A stretch of DNA of 64,000 nt from Fervidibacillus halotolerans. GTDB taxonomy: Bacteria > Bacillota > Bacilli > Bacillales > Caldibacillaceae. Shown piece by piece: positions 1 through 8,705 of the stretch (the first letter of the stretch is position 1; every line of letters starts with the position of its first letter). The stretch spans positions 1,700,771-1,764,770 of the forward strand of contig NZ_CP106877.1 of NCBI RefSeq assembly GCF_026547205.1, read 5' to 3'. The position numbers and the translations under genes were made by a program. The notes under the pieces were generated by a model, which worked only from the letters and a program-made list of their open reading frames with translations, had not been told where the DNA came from and made no database searches.

Positions 1-785
1 GGCATTTTCGCTTCTTTTAATTTTTTCTTTAAATTTTCAACTTCTCCTGTTTTTCCTTCCTTCTCACCGAGTTCCTTTTGAATCGCCTTCATTTGTTCCC
101 TTAAAAAATATTCCTTTTGGGTCCTCTCCATTGAACGCTTAACTCGCTGTCCAATTTTCTTTTCGAGTTGTAAAACTTCCTTCTCATTATTTAATATTGT
201 AATAATACGATTCATACGTTCTTTTACATCAATCGTTTCCAATATTGCTTGCTTTTCTTTTATCTTCAAAGGCAGGTGGGAAGCGATGAGGTCAGCAAGT
301 CTGCCCGGTTCTTCGATATCTTGGACGGTGGCGAATGTCTCTGCGGATATTTTTTTCGAAATTTTTATGTATTGGTGGAAAAAATCCAACATCGTGCGAA
401 TCAGTGCTTCTTTTTCCAAATCCTTCGTGTTGTCATCCTCAAATGTTTTTACGATAACGGAATAGTACGTGCCTTTATCGATGATTTTTTCGATTTTTGC
501 CCGTTTTAATCCTTCGACGAGGACGCGAATCGTACCGTTTGGAAGTTTTAACATTTGTTTTACTTGGGCAACGGTTCCCATATGGTATATATCATCTTCA
601 TCCGGTTCTTCAACAGTCGCATCTTTTTGAGCGGTCAAAAAAATGAAATGTTCATCTAACATCGCTTTTTCTAACGCATGAACTGACCTTTCTCTCCCGA
701 CATCAAGGTGCAATACCATCGTTGGAAAGACAAGTAAGCCTCGAAGCGGTAGGAGGGGAATGGTTTTTACATCCTCTTCACTCAT
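1..785 (-). CDS. lonA: ATP-dependent protease LonA, N-terminal part (cut by window edge)
   Basis: The first 261 codons of Lon, the soluble AAA+ serine protease that degrades damaged and regulatory proteins. The visible protein begins MSEEDVKTIPLLPLRGLLVF, the usual start of the Lon substrate-binding (LAN) domain, and runs into the coiled-coil region that ends in the REQMKAIQKELGE motif. The AAA+ and Ser/Lys protease domains lie outside the window. The ATG at 785-783 is preceded by a GGAGGTT ribosome binding site. It lies downstream of lonB on the same strand, as in B. subtilis. Identity is certain; completeness cannot be judged. Confidence 0.95.
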   Translation of the reverse strand, partial: MSEEDVKTIPLLPLRGLLVFPTMVLHLDVGRERSVHALEKAMLDEHFIFLTAQKDATVEEPDEDDIYHMGTVAQVKQMLKLPNGTIRVLVEGLKRAKIEKIIDKGTYYSVIVKTFEDDNTKDLEKEALIRTMLDFFHQYIKISKKISAETFATVQDIEEPGRLADLIASHLPLKIKEKQAILETIDVKERMNRIITILNNEKEVLQLEKKIGQRVKRSMERTQKEYFLREQMKAIQKELGEKEGKTGEVENLKKKLKEAKM

Positions 786-1023
786 CCGAAAAACCTCCGT
801 TCTTAAATATTAAGCAATTTATCCGCATGTGTTCCATCACCAACCGGCCCATTCCCTCATCGTAAAAAATCCCCTATCCGTAAACGAATACCACGTAAAA
901 CCCCAATCCTGGGAAAATGAAATGAACAAAATCGTTTTTTTCATGGATCGATAGAATAGGTGTTTTTAAAAATTTTAACGTATTTATTTAGGGCTGTCTA
1001 ATCTTAACCTTCGGACTTCCTTT

Positions 1024-1052
1024 ATTATGACAGGTTTTTATGAAAATGAGAA
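1024..1052 (-). promoter_or_regulatory. candidate lonA promoter in the lonB-lonA gap
   Basis: The 336-base gap 786-1121 holds no gene. A weak sigma-A-like pair reads towards lonA: -35 TTCTCA (1047-1052), 17-base spacer, -10 CATAAT (1024-1029). This would give a leader of about 230 bases. A single GGTCAAA half-site lies near 1083, but no second CtsR half follows it. Confidence 0.3.
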
Positions 1053-1121
1053 GTAGATCGATGGGACAAATAACCGTTAAATGGTCAAAAACCCAAGTAA
1101 TATACCGATTAAACGAAGGAT

Positions 1122-2789
1122 TTATAAACTCTCCTTTTGTTGGTATGGATAAGTAAAGGTAGATGACTGATCCTTTTTTTCATTTTTTATCAAGGATCTA
1201 TCAAAGACTTCTTTAATATGCGAAACCGGTATAATCTCGATATGTTCCATTTGTTGAATCATCGTTTCTAAATTATCCTTTGGGATGAGAACCGCCTTTG
1301 CACCTGCTTTTTTTGCCGCCTTTATTTTCGCATAAATACCACCGACCGGTTTTACCTTTCCGTGGATACTAATCTCACCTGTCATGGCAACCGAATTTCG
1401 AACCGGTAATTTATAAATTGCCGAATAAATTCCCGTCGCAATGGCAATGCCCGCAGAAGGTCCGTCGATGGGAATGCCACCTGGAAAATTGACATGGATA
1501 TCATATTCATCCGCCGGTACCCCAAAGGATCGTAAAATGGTAATCACATTTTCGATTGAACCTTTTGCCATGCTTTTTCTTCGAATGGATTTACTTCGAT
1601 CCCCAATGCTTTCTTCTTCAACGATCCCCGTTATATTAATAGATCCTTTTTCTTCAGCAGGAATGGCAGTCACTTCTATTTCCAATAACGTCCCGTTATT
1701 TGGACCGAAGACAGCCAGTCCATTAACGAGACCGATCGTCGGTTTTTCTGCAATTTTCTGTTTTATACGAGGGGTTAGTTGGCTCGTATGAATAATCCAT
1801 TCGATATCTTCATCCTTGATAACCTTTCGATTTTCTGTTATAGCAATACCTGCTGCAATTTGGATAATATTGACTGCTTCCCTTCCATTTTTCGCATACA
1901 TGGATAGTTTATCGAGTCCTTGATCGCTAATTTGTAATTTCACTTTTTCCGTAGCTCTTTTAGCAACTTGACGAATTTCATCTTCATCCAGCTCTCGGAA
2001 AAACACTTCCATACAACGGGAACGAATAGCAGGAGGGATTTCTTCCGGTTGTCTCGTCGTCGCCCCGATGAGACGAAAATCCGCAGGCAATCCGTTTTGA
2101 AAAATATCGTGAATAAAATTTGGAATTTGCGTATTTTCTTCACTATAATAGGCGCTTTCTAAAATGACTTTTCGATCTTCCAATACTTTTAACAATTTAT
2201 TCATTTGAATCGGATGTAATTCACCGATTTCATCGATAAACAAAACACCCCCATGGGCATTCGTTACAGCCCCTTGTTTCGGTTGGGGTATACCCGCTTG
2301 CCCCATCGCACCTGCTCCTTGATAAATCGGATCGTGGACAGAGCCGATTAGCGGGTCTGCAATCCCCCGTTCATCGAAACGGGCGGTCGTAGCATCGATT
2401 TCTACAAATTTGGCATCTTCTTTGAAAGGGGATTGGTCCATTTTTTTTGCCTCTTCCAAAACGAGACGTGCCGCAGCCGTTTTTCCAACGCCGGGAGGAC
2501 CATAAATAATTACGTGCTGAGGATTTGGTCCACAAAGTCCTGCGCGCAATGCTTTTATACCATCTTCTTGACCGATAATATCGGAAAAACTCATCGGTCT
2601 CACCCTTTCTGCCAAGGGTTCCGTCAATTGAATCGAGCGCATTTTTTGTAAATTTTCAATTTCCTTTCGTGATTCCCGATCGATGGAAATTCGTTGGGAA
2701 CGTTGATTTTTTAATAAATTCCAGAAATACAAACCGATAATCGTCCCGAAAAGTAGTTGTATGATTAACACGATCCCTGTTAAATTCAT
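1122..2789 (-). CDS. lonB: ATP-dependent protease LonB (membrane-anchored, sporulation-associated)
   Basis: Forespore-type Lon paralogue. Numbering from the first in-frame ATG at 2804: one N-terminal membrane segment (about residues 8-29), Walker A GPPGVGKT at 102-109, Walker B LFIDE with the acidic pair at 191-192, and a C-terminal Lon protease domain with catalytic Ser450 in GPSAG and Lys493, 43 residues later as expected for the Ser/Lys dyad. Three ATGs sit in tandem. A GGAGGGG motif overlaps the upstream one, so the ATG at 2789 (spacing 6) is the best start, giving 555 residues against about 552 in B. subtilis. It sits between clpX and lonA, the conserved order. In B. subtilis lonB is expressed in the forespore under sigma-F/G; no such promoter was resolved here. 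Confidence 0.95.
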   Translation of the reverse strand: MNLTGIVLIIQLLFGTIIGLYFWNLLKNQRSQRISIDRESRKEIENLQKMRSIQLTEPLAERVRPMSFSDIIGQEDGIKALRAGLCGPNPQHVIIYGPPGVGKTAAARLVLEEAKKMDQSPFKEDAKFVEIDATTARFDERGIADPLIGSVHDPIYQGAGAMGQAGIPQPKQGAVTNAHGGVLFIDEIGELHPIQMNKLLKVLEDRKVILESAYYSEENTQIPNFIHDIFQNGLPADFRLIGATTRQPEEIPPAIRSRCMEVFFRELDEDEIRQVAKRATEKVKLQISDQGLDKLSMYAKNGREAVNIIQIAAGIAITENRKVIKDEDIEWIIHTSQLTPRIKQKIAEKPTIGLVNGLAVFGPNNGTLLEIEVTAIPAEEKGSINITGIVEEESIGDRSKSIRRKSMAKGSIENVITILRSFGVPADEYDIHVNFPGGIPIDGPSAGIAIATGIYSAIYKLPVRNSVAMTGEISIHGKVKPVGGIYAKIKAAKKAGAKAVLIPKDNLETMIQQMEHIEIIPVSHIKEVFDRSLIKNEKKDQSSTFTYPYQQKESL

Positions 2790-2895
2790 CATCATCCCCT
2801 CCATTTTCTGTGTTCTGTACCGTTTTATTATCTCCCTATTTCGACGGGAATAAACGGTTCCTTTTTAAAAGGAGGGGATGATCGTGTACGGGGAT

Positions 2896-2931
2896 AAAAA
2901 AAGAAGCAATCAAATATGACTGCTCCTTTTT
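2896..2931 (-). terminator. rho-independent terminator after clpX
   Basis: On the minus strand GGAGCAGTCA and TGATTGCTTC form a stem with a short loop, followed by a run of seven T. It separates clpX from lonB. Confidence 0.8.
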
Positions 2932-2982
2932 AAGCATCTAATTACGTAAAATCATTCGATTTTCGTCTTAATAATTACATCG

Positions 2983-4245
2983 TTATGCGGAATTCTTTTT
3001 TTTCTGGTCGATAATCGTTCCATCTTTCAGTACGAGGATCGGTTGCATATTTTCCGCAACACATTCTTTCGTAATAATACATTTTGAAATATCTTCCCTC
3101 GACGGCAATTCGAACATGACATCGAGCATAATATCTTCCACGATCGATCGCAATCCTCGAGCACCTGTTTTTCTTTCAATCGCTTTTCGGGCAATTTCCC
3201 TCAGTGCCTCTTCTTTAAACTCTAGTTGGACTTCATCCAATTCCAACAATTTTTCAAATTGTTTTACAAGGGCATTTTTCGGTTTCGTTAATATTTGCAT
3301 CATCGCTTCTTCGTCTAATTTTTCCAAAGTTGTTATGACAGGAAGGCGACCGATAAATTCTGGGATCAAACCGAATTGCAACAAGTCTTCCGGAAGGACT
3401 TTCGATAAAAGATCCTTTTCATCCGCTTCCTTCGTATATTCCGAACCGAAACCGATCACTTTCCGACCTAAACGGCGCTTAATAATCGTTTCCAATCCGT
3501 CGAATGCTCCACCAACAATAAATAAAATATTCGTCGTATCAATTTGGATAAATTCTTGATGAGGATGTTTTCGTCCTCCTTGTGGCGGAACACTGGCCAC
3601 TGTCCCTTCCAATATTTTCAACAGTGCCTGTTGAACACCTTCACCGGATACATCACGAGTTATGGATGGATTTTCCGATTTACGTGCAATTTTATCAATT
3701 TCATCGATATAAATAATCCCTTTTTCAGCTCGTTCCACATCATAGTCGGCAGCTTGAATCAATTTTAGTAAAATATTTTCCACATCTTCCCCAACATATC
3801 CAGCTTCCGTCAAAGAGGTGGCATCGGCTATGGCGAAGGGAACGTTTAAAATTCGGGCCAAGGTTTGAGCAAGTAAGGTTTTCCCGCTCCCTGTCGGTCC
3901 AATTAAACAAATATTACTCTTGGCCAACTCAACATCATCGATTTTATTTTTTGAATTGATCCGTTTGTAATGGTTGTAGACGGCCACAGCCAACGCTTTT
4001 TTCGCATTGTTTTGGCCGATTACATATTCATCCAATATTTCTTGAATTTCTTTCGGTTTCGGAACATCCTTAAATTCAACTTCCTCTTCCGTTCCTAACT
4101 CCTCTTCGATAATCTCGTTACAAAGTTCAATGCATTCATCACATATATAAACGCCCGGACCGGCTACGAGTTTCCGTACTTGCTCTTGGGATTTCCCGCA
4201 AAAGGAACATTTCAATTGTCCCTTTTCTTCATTAAATTTAAACAA
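2983..4245 (-). CDS. clpX: ATP-dependent Clp protease ATP-binding subunit ClpX
   Basis: AAA+ unfoldase that feeds substrates to ClpP. An N-terminal zinc-binding domain carries CSFC and CDEC (Cys13, 16, 35, 38 from the chosen start), then Walker A GPTGSGKT (116-123), Walker B IYIDEID, the IGF loop for ClpP docking (KVIGFGSE) and the [17 protein letters not shown] tail. The start is a TTG at 4245: AAGGGGTG ends 6 bases upstream, and the resulting [13 protein letters not shown] matches the family and gives exactly 420 residues, as in B. subtilis. The in-frame GTG at 4254 overlaps the ribosome binding site and is unlikely. It lies between tig and lonB, each with its own terminator, so it is probably monocistronic. 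Confidence 0.97.
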   Translation of the reverse strand: MFKFNEEKGQLKCSFCGKSQEQVRKLVAGPGVYICDECIELCNEIIEEELGTEEEVEFKDVPKPKEIQEILDEYVIGQNNAKKALAVAVYNHYKRINSKNKIDDVELAKSNICLIGPTGSGKTLLAQTLARILNVPFAIADATSLTEAGYVGEDVENILLKLIQAADYDVERAEKGIIYIDEIDKIARKSENPSITRDVSGEGVQQALLKILEGTVASVPPQGGRKHPHQEFIQIDTTNILFIVGGAFDGLETIIKRRLGRKVIGFGSEYTKEADEKDLLSKVLPEDLLQFGLIPEFIGRLPVITTLEKLDEEAMMQILTKPKNALVKQFEKLLELDEVQLEFKEEALREIARKAIERKTGARGLRSIVEDIMLDVMFELPSREDISKCIITKECVAENMQPILVLKDGTIIDQKKKNSA

Positions 4246-4331
4246 AATCGTCACCCCTTAAAAATGTAATTTTCATACGATAACACAAGGGTCGTAAAAC
4301 AAACGATGCGACACATATATTATGTAATGGA

Positions 4332-4337
4332 ATTGTA
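4332..4337 (-). promoter_or_regulatory. clpX promoter, extended -10
   Basis: TGCTACAAT on the minus strand is an extended -10 element (TGn-TACAAT). The -35 region is weak (TTTCAT-like). It lies about 87 bases before the TTG start. Confidence 0.5.
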
Positions 4338-4465
4338 GCATATTCCTTGATAAAAATGAAAATAAAATGATTGAATCATCTTATATGGGTAGATATGGAA
4401 AAACATTTATTTTGTAAATCATTCGTATGTATCGACTATTATTATATGCTCAATGAACATATTTG

Positions 4466-4503
4466 ATAAAACAAGGCACGAAAGGAATCGCGCCTTGTTT
4501 TTA
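4466..4503 (-). terminator. terminator after tig
   Basis: AACAAGGCGCG pairs with CGTGCCTTGTT, with T-rich flanks on both sides, so it could work in either direction. It ends tig transcription about 40 bases after the stop. Confidence 0.75.
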
Positions 4504-4543
4504 TTCGGACACATCGTCTGTTTCCATTTTTTATTCGTAAAAA

Positions 4544-5830
4544 TTAAGCAACTGTTTTGCTCGTATCAACAAGTAATTGAACCGCCTTGTTCATTTTGAT
4601 TTCATCTTTTAATTGATCTAAAGAACCTAAAATTTGTTTTAACTGATCAACAGGTAATTTATACATTTCGGACATTTTTTGTAGTTCTTCTTCCACTTCT
4701 TCATCCGTTACTTCAATATTTTCTGCCTTTACAATTGCTTCCAATGTCAAGGTGACGCGAACGCGTTTTTCCGCATCTTTACGCATATTTTCTTTCAAGT
4801 CATCGACACTTTGCCCGGTAAGTTGGGTGTAAAGTTCAAGATTTAATCCTTGTTGTTGCAATTGTTGTTCATATTCACGAACCATTCGATCCACTTCATT
4901 GTCGATCATCACTTCTGGAATATCAATTTCAGCATTTTCAGATGCTTTTTCTAAAACCGCATTTTCCCGTTTATGCTTTGCATCATGTTCTTTTTGGTCG
5001 ATTAACCGTTTTTTAATTTTTTCTTTCAATGCATCCAATGTTTCCACTTCATCGTCCACATCGACAGCAAAATCATCATCCAATTCCGGAAGTTGCATCG
5101 TTTTTACTTCATGCACTTTTACTTTAAATAATGCATCTTTTCCTGCTAATTCTTCGGCATGATATTCTTCTGGGAACGTAACCTTTACATCCTTTTCATC
5201 CCCAGCTTTCACGCCGACTAATTGTTCTTCAAATCCAGGGATAAAGGATCCGGAGCCAAGTTCTAAGGAGTGATTTTCTGCCTTTCCTCCCTCAAAGGGT
5301 TCACCGTCGACAAAGCCTTCGAAATCGATGACGACCGTGTCTCCATTTTCAGCAGCTTCATCTTCTTTTACCACTAATTCCGCATGTTTCTTTTGTAAGG
5401 AACGAATTTCTTCTTCCACTTCTTCATCGGTTACTTCCGTATCGAATTTTTCCACTTCAATTCCTTTGTACTCGCCTAATTTCACTTCCGGTTTTACGGT
5501 TACTACAGCAGTAAAAATTAAATCTTTTCCCTTTTCGATTTGGTCGATATCCACTTCAGGTTGACTTACAGGCTCGATTTTCGTTTCTTCAACAGCCTTC
5601 TCATACGCATCTGGTAAAATGATATCCAATGCATCTTGATAAAGGGATTCAACACCAAAACGTTGTTCAAAAATTGGACGTGGTACCCTTCCTTTACGGA
5701 ATCCTGGCACGGATACCTTTTTTACCACTTTTTTAAATGCTTGATCCAAAGCTTTGTTAAATGTTTCCGCATCCACTTCAACCGTTAATTTTACCCGGTT
5801 GTCTTCTAATTTTTCCCATTTTGCAGACAT
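4544..5830 (-). CDS. tig: trigger factor (ribosome-associated chaperone, prolyl isomerase)
   Basis: Ribosome-bound chaperone that shelters nascent chains. It has an N-terminal ribosome-binding domain with the signature GFRKGRVPR (about residues 44-52), a central FKBP-type prolyl isomerase domain ([20 protein letters not shown]) and a long helical C-terminal domain. The start is the ATG at 5830 ([11 protein letters not shown]), preceded by GGAGGG with 7-base spacing; an upstream in-frame ATG at 5848 lacks a site. It has 428 residues, normal for the family. It has its own strong promoter, a structured leader and a terminator. It is upstream of clpX as in other Bacillaceae. Confidence 0.97.
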   Translation of the reverse strand: MSAKWEKLEDNRVKLTVEVDAETFNKALDQAFKKVVKKVSVPGFRKGRVPRPIFEQRFGVESLYQDALDIILPDAYEKAVEETKIEPVSQPEVDIDQIEKGKDLIFTAVVTVKPEVKLGEYKGIEVEKFDTEVTDEEVEEEIRSLQKKHAELVVKEDEAAENGDTVVIDFEGFVDGEPFEGGKAENHSLELGSGSFIPGFEEQLVGVKAGDEKDVKVTFPEEYHAEELAGKDALFKVKVHEVKTMQLPELDDDFAVDVDDEVETLDALKEKIKKRLIDQKEHDAKHKRENAVLEKASENAEIDIPEVMIDNEVDRMVREYEQQLQQQGLNLELYTQLTGQSVDDLKENMRKDAEKRVRVTLTLEAIVKAENIEVTDEEVEEELQKMSEMYKLPVDQLKQILGSLDQLKDEIKMNKAVQLLVDTSKTVA

Positions 5831-5866
5831 TCCGTTTCCCTCCAACATCTATTGATCATAAATCTT

Positions 5867-5953
5867 TGTTCTTATAATGAATGTATTACCCGCCCTTTAA
5901 AAGGTTCCCAAATAGGATTTTGGGCTCATTTCAGGCAAAAAAATGTAAGAACA
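5867..5953 (-). ncRNA. structured 5' leader of tig (candidate cis-regulatory RNA)
   Basis: The tig transcript has about 130 untranslated bases. TGTTCTTA (minus strand, 5953-5946) can pair with TAAGAACA (5874-5867). Inside this closing stem lie two further hairpins: CCCAAA/TTTGGG (5924-5919 with 5912-5907) and CCTT/AAGG (5904-5901 with 5897-5894). The arrangement resembles a three-way junction. It matches no riboswitch family that I recognise. It may be a ribosome- or heat-responsive leader, or chance folding. Confidence 0.35.
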
Positions 5954-5970
5954 TATATTTCAACCATATC

Positions 5971-5998
5971 ATTATAACATAGGATTTCATTGTTTCAA
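5971..5998 (-). promoter_or_regulatory. tig promoter (sigma-A)
   Basis: TTGAAA (5993-5998), 16-base spacer, TATAAT (5971-5976) with an upstream TG: a near-consensus vegetative promoter. Confidence 0.85.
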
Positions 5999-6029
5999 TA
6001 CAATTACATGCAAATCCATACAAAAGCAT

Positions 6030-7010
6030 TTATATCTCAAGGTGAAATGTGTCTTCAACTTCCAAAACAAATCGGATTGCATGTGCTAATTCAGAGTTTT
6101 CCATTTGAATAGGCTCTTGACTCTCCCCCCCTAAATAGTGATTTACAACGGATGCGATAGCTTCCGACCAAAGGGTAGGATTTGAAAATTGTTGTTCTAA
6201 CGGATAAACATTAAAAAAGAACCGATCAGCTAGCGTTAAACAATAGTCCATAAACACTGGGTTTTGATGGGAAAATTGCTTTTCAATCTCTTTTTTGACG
6301 GAAATGATAAAGGGGACTTCCCCAACTGTATAATAGTAGGCAGGGTTTACAATGACTTCCTTTCCATATTTGTGTACAAGGAAGTTGTGATTCGTACGAT
6401 ATGTAGTCAGTTGAGTTAAAAGAACCGTTTTTATAAAGGGATTCCGATCCTTCCCCTTTAAAAAGGATTCAATTTCATCCATATAAAAGGAAAGATGTTC
6501 TTCCTTAATGTTGGAAATCCGTTCAATTGTTTCGGAAAATTTACCACTGAATAAATTTAACGGAACCGGTTTCTGTTGGATAACCGGTTGATTCTTTTCC
6601 ATTCTTTTGCAAAGGATGTACAATTTTTCATACTGATCGATTTTCTCAAATGGAATATGATTTTCATCCAATAATATCTGGATGATTTGGCATATTTTTT
6701 CATATTCGTTTAACTGAAAGAGGATGGATATATACATTTCCATCGTAGAAAAATAATCGCTGGAACCGTTTCTTAATAATTGTTCCACAACTTCCTTTGC
6801 CCGTTGAAAGTTTCCCATTTGACTATAAGCTGCAGCCAACAAGGACATCGTTTTCGGATTTTCTTCGTTCAGTTTTTGCGCCTGAAGCAAAAGTGAAAGG
6901 GCTTGTTGGGGATCCCCGTTTTCCATCAAAGCTATTCCCTTTTCTAAAAGCCGCTCTTCCAAATTTGGAAAAGGTATTATATTATTCGGGATATGTTTAT
7001 CCTTTGTCAT
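6030..7010 (-). CDS. TPR-repeat protein (YsoA-like)
   Basis: 326-residue soluble protein. At least two tetratricopeptide-like repeats lie between about residues 18 and 90 (LLEKGIALMENGDPQQALSL and LAAAYSQMGNFQRAKEVVEQ). The rest is a helical C-terminal region without a recognised motif. There is no signal peptide or membrane segment. Its position directly upstream of tig matches ysoA of B. subtilis, whose function is not established to my knowledge. The ATG has a GTGGGG site. The TPR fold suggests a protein-binding role; nothing in the sequence gives the partner. Confidence 0.8.
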   Translation of the reverse strand: MTKDKHIPNNIIPFPNLEERLLEKGIALMENGDPQQALSLLLQAQKLNEENPKTMSLLAAAYSQMGNFQRAKEVVEQLLRNGSSDYFSTMEMYISILFQLNEYEKICQIIQILLDENHIPFEKIDQYEKLYILCKRMEKNQPVIQQKPVPLNLFSGKFSETIERISNIKEEHLSFYMDEIESFLKGKDRNPFIKTVLLTQLTTYRTNHNFLVHKYGKEVIVNPAYYYTVGEVPFIISVKKEIEKQFSHQNPVFMDYCLTLADRFFFNVYPLEQQFSNPTLWSEAIASVVNHYLGGESQEPIQMENSELAHAIRFVLEVEDTFHLEI

Positions 7011-7112
7011 TTGAACCCCACACTTACTATGGATTTTTTAAAAGTGTATCATTTTTTCTATAAAAAACCAAATATTATTCTGTTCAACGTGCATAACAAA
7101 TGTGGAAAATGC

Positions 7113-7141
7113 AAAAAAAAGCTTACCAAAAAAAGGTAAGC
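7113..7141 (-). terminator. terminator after tRNA-Arg(CCU)
   Basis: GCTTACC and GGTAAGC form a perfect 7-base stem followed by eight T on the minus strand. Confidence 0.9.
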
Positions 7142-7154
7142 AATTTAATCATAG

Positions 7155-7228
7155 CGTCCCAGACGAGATTCGAACTCATGACCTACAGCTTAGGAGGCTG
7201 TCGCTCTATCCAGCTGAGCTACTGGGAC
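7155..7228 (-). tRNA. tRNA-Arg, anticodon CCU
   Basis: A complete 74-base cloverleaf. The acceptor stem is GTCCCAG/CTGGGAC, the D arm is GCTC/GAGC, the anticodon stem is ACAGC/GCTGT with loop CTCCTAA (anticodon CCT), and the T loop is TTCGAAT. The discriminator base is G and CCA is not encoded. It reads AGG arginine codons. It has its own promoter and terminator. Confidence 0.96.
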
Positions 7229-7263
7229 ATGTACGAATCGAGTTCCTTTTAAAGACACATTTA

Positions 7264-7293
7264 ATTTTAACATATTTGGTCTAATTTTTGCAA
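7264..7293 (-). promoter_or_regulatory. promoter of tRNA-Arg(CCU)
   Basis: TTGCAA (7288-7293), 18-base spacer, TAAAAT (7264-7269) with an extended TGT upstream of the -10. Confidence 0.7.
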
Positions 7294-7382
7294 TAAGTTT
7301 TAAGGAGAGGATTCTACATCGTTCATCCCAAAGAAAGGAGCCTTCATTTTAGAAAAGGATTTTTGGGGAAAGTGAAAAAATG

Positions 7383-7421
7383 AAGCAAGTGGAGAACTAC
7401 CCGTTATTTTTCCACTTGCTT
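7383..7421. repeat. perfect 11-base inverted repeat
   Basis: AAGCAAGTGGA (7383-7393) and TCCACTTGCTT (7411-7421) form a stem around a 17-base loop. T-rich sequence follows on both strands, so it may be a bidirectional or orphan terminator left by a gene that has gone. The rest of the 723-base gap 7229-7951 holds promoters, a terminator and a pseudogene remnant. Confidence 0.55.
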
Positions 7422-7617
7422 TCCTCTTTTCAATTCTTTTCTGAAAGTAGCTTACAATTGCTTGTTGTTTCACGATTTTGAGGATGAATACCCACTTTTT
7501 GCATTCAACGATAATCTCGATTACGACCGATTAGGCTGAATATTCTTTATTTTCTTGAATGGTTTCCACATCTATACATGATTATTTAAACATTAACGAT
7601 TGTAAATCTATTTCATT

Positions 7618-7823
7618 TTACAATGATTGATTTAATTCTCGAACCCTTTGAGCAATTTCACGAATACAATCTTCCGCCTGTGGATATAATCCATATTTAT
7701 CGATAAAAGCATGATCCATTCCTTTATAACGAATCAAACGGATTCATTTCCGGAAAGCCTTTCCAGCAAGTACACGTATAACGACGGCATAGATCCTAAA
7801 TGTACGTCATCCGTTCAAACCAA
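7618..7823 (-). pseudogene. C-terminal remnant of an alpha/beta-hydrolase (acetyl-esterase type)
   Basis: The minus strand encodes, ending at a TAA (7620-7618), RLIRYKGMDHAFIDKYG followed by LYPQAEDCIREIAQRV. GMDHAF with the following YPQAEDC is the catalytic-histidine region of alpha/beta-hydrolase-fold esterases. Just upstream a second reading frame gives DDVHLGSMPSLYVYLLERLSG and joins only through a 1-base frameshift near 7742-7755. In-frame stops lie further upstream, and no N-terminal or GxSxG nucleophile region is present. The gene is therefore truncated and frameshifted. It lies between two tRNA-Arg genes. The assignment rests on motif recognition, not a search. Confidence 0.7.
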
Positions 7824-7879
7824 TTTAATGTTTTTTTGACCAAAATTGTATGAAATCCCCAACACTTATTATAGAGCCT

Positions 7880-7905
7880 AAAAAAACGACTGCAAATGCA
7901 GCCGT
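7880..7905 (-). terminator. terminator after tRNA-Arg(UCU)
   Basis: ACGGCTGCA pairs with TGCAGTCGT (one G-T pair), followed by seven T on the minus strand. Confidence 0.85.
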
Positions 7906-7951
7906 ATCCATGTTTCATACAAGTATTAACGAACTTTTCAAATAATAAAGA

Positions 7952-8025
<74 letters not shown>

Positions 8026-8054
8026 ATAGATGACTTTCATCAAAGACAAGATTA

Positions 8055-8083
8055 ATTATATTCCTTTTCCCTAATATTGTCAA
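8055..8083 (-). promoter_or_regulatory. promoter of tRNA-Arg(UCU), full consensus
   Basis: TTGACA (8078-8083), 17-base spacer, TATAAT (8055-8060): both hexamers are perfect, as expected for a stable RNA gene. Confidence 0.95.
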
Positions 8084-8114
8084 TATGTTTTTTTCAATTC
8101 CCGAAAGAATGGTT

Positions 8115-8142
8115 GGTGTTCAAAGACCTCCCTTTGAACACC
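8115..8142 (-). terminator. hairpin after the racE-ysnB gene cluster
   Basis: GGTGTTCAAAG and CTTTGAACACC form a perfect 11-base stem with a 6-base loop, 60 bases after the phosphodiesterase stop. No T-run follows directly, so it may protect a 3' end or be a weak terminator. It also lies just upstream of the tRNA-Arg(UCU) promoter. Confidence 0.55.
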
Positions 8143-8201
8143 CGATGAAAGGATCCTTTCTAAAAGATAATTGATCCCTCATCCTTATTTTTAAAAAGAA
8201 A

Positions 8202-8705
8202 TTATTTATTTGGAAAATGTTTTTGAAATAGTTTTCCTTTTCCATATTCATACGTATGAACGATTTTTTCCAGGTCCGTCCATTCTAAAATCAAGTACGT
8301 TCTTTCTTTCCGCATTCTCGGTAGTCGGAGGCTACCCGGATTCAAAAATAAAATACTACTTTCCTCTTCCATACCTACGATGTGGGAATGGCCGAAACAG
8401 ACGATATTTGCTCCCATTTCCATCGCTTTATACTTCAATTTGTTCAGCCCGTACTTTACATCGTACAAATGTCCGTGAGTCACGAAAATTTTCCCCATTT
8501 TCGTCTCAATGAGTCGTTCATTTGGATAATCACTTCCAAAGTCACAGTTTCCTTTTACCGTTATAAATTCACTGATTGATGGATGATCCGATGGAAGTTC
8601 TGAATCTCCGCAATGAATATAGAATTCAACATCTTGATGGGTTTTGATTAACTCATCCAATTCATGGACTAATCCGTGACTATCGCTTGTGATCAATATT
8701 TTCAT
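8202..8705 (-). CDS. metallophosphoesterase, YfcE/MJ0936 family (YsnB-like)
   Basis: 167-residue calcineurin-like phosphodiesterase. The metal-binding motifs appear in order: TSDSHG (Asp8, His10), HCGDS, KGNCD, THGH and CFGHSH. Relatives hydrolyse phosphodiesters such as bis-pNPP in vitro; the physiological substrate is unknown. The ATG overlaps the rdgB stop by four bases (ATGA), so it is translationally coupled to that gene, as ysnB is to ysnA in B. subtilis. Confidence 0.9.
   Translation of the reverse strand: MKILITSDSHGLVHELDELIKTHQDVEFYIHCGDSELPSDHPSISEFITVKGNCDFGSDYPNERLIETKMGKIFVTHGHLYDVKYGLNKLKYKAMEMGANIVCFGHSHIVGMEEESSILFLNPGSLRLPRMRKERTYLILEWTDLEKIVHTYEYGKGKLFQKHFPNK

Noticed and set aside
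249-509. 86-codon plus-strand ORF
   Set aside because: It is antisense to the conserved Lon N-terminal domain.
980-1015. second copy of the repeat end (AGGGCTGTCT)
   Set aside because: The match is too short and no partner end was found nearby.
1080-1098. possible CtsR operator upstream of lonA
   Set aside because: Only one GGTCAAA half-site is present; the second direct heptamer of the CtsR consensus is missing.
7102-7284. 60-codon plus-strand ORF over tRNA-Arg
   Set aside because: It runs antisense through a complete tRNA gene and its terminator; coding is very unlikely.
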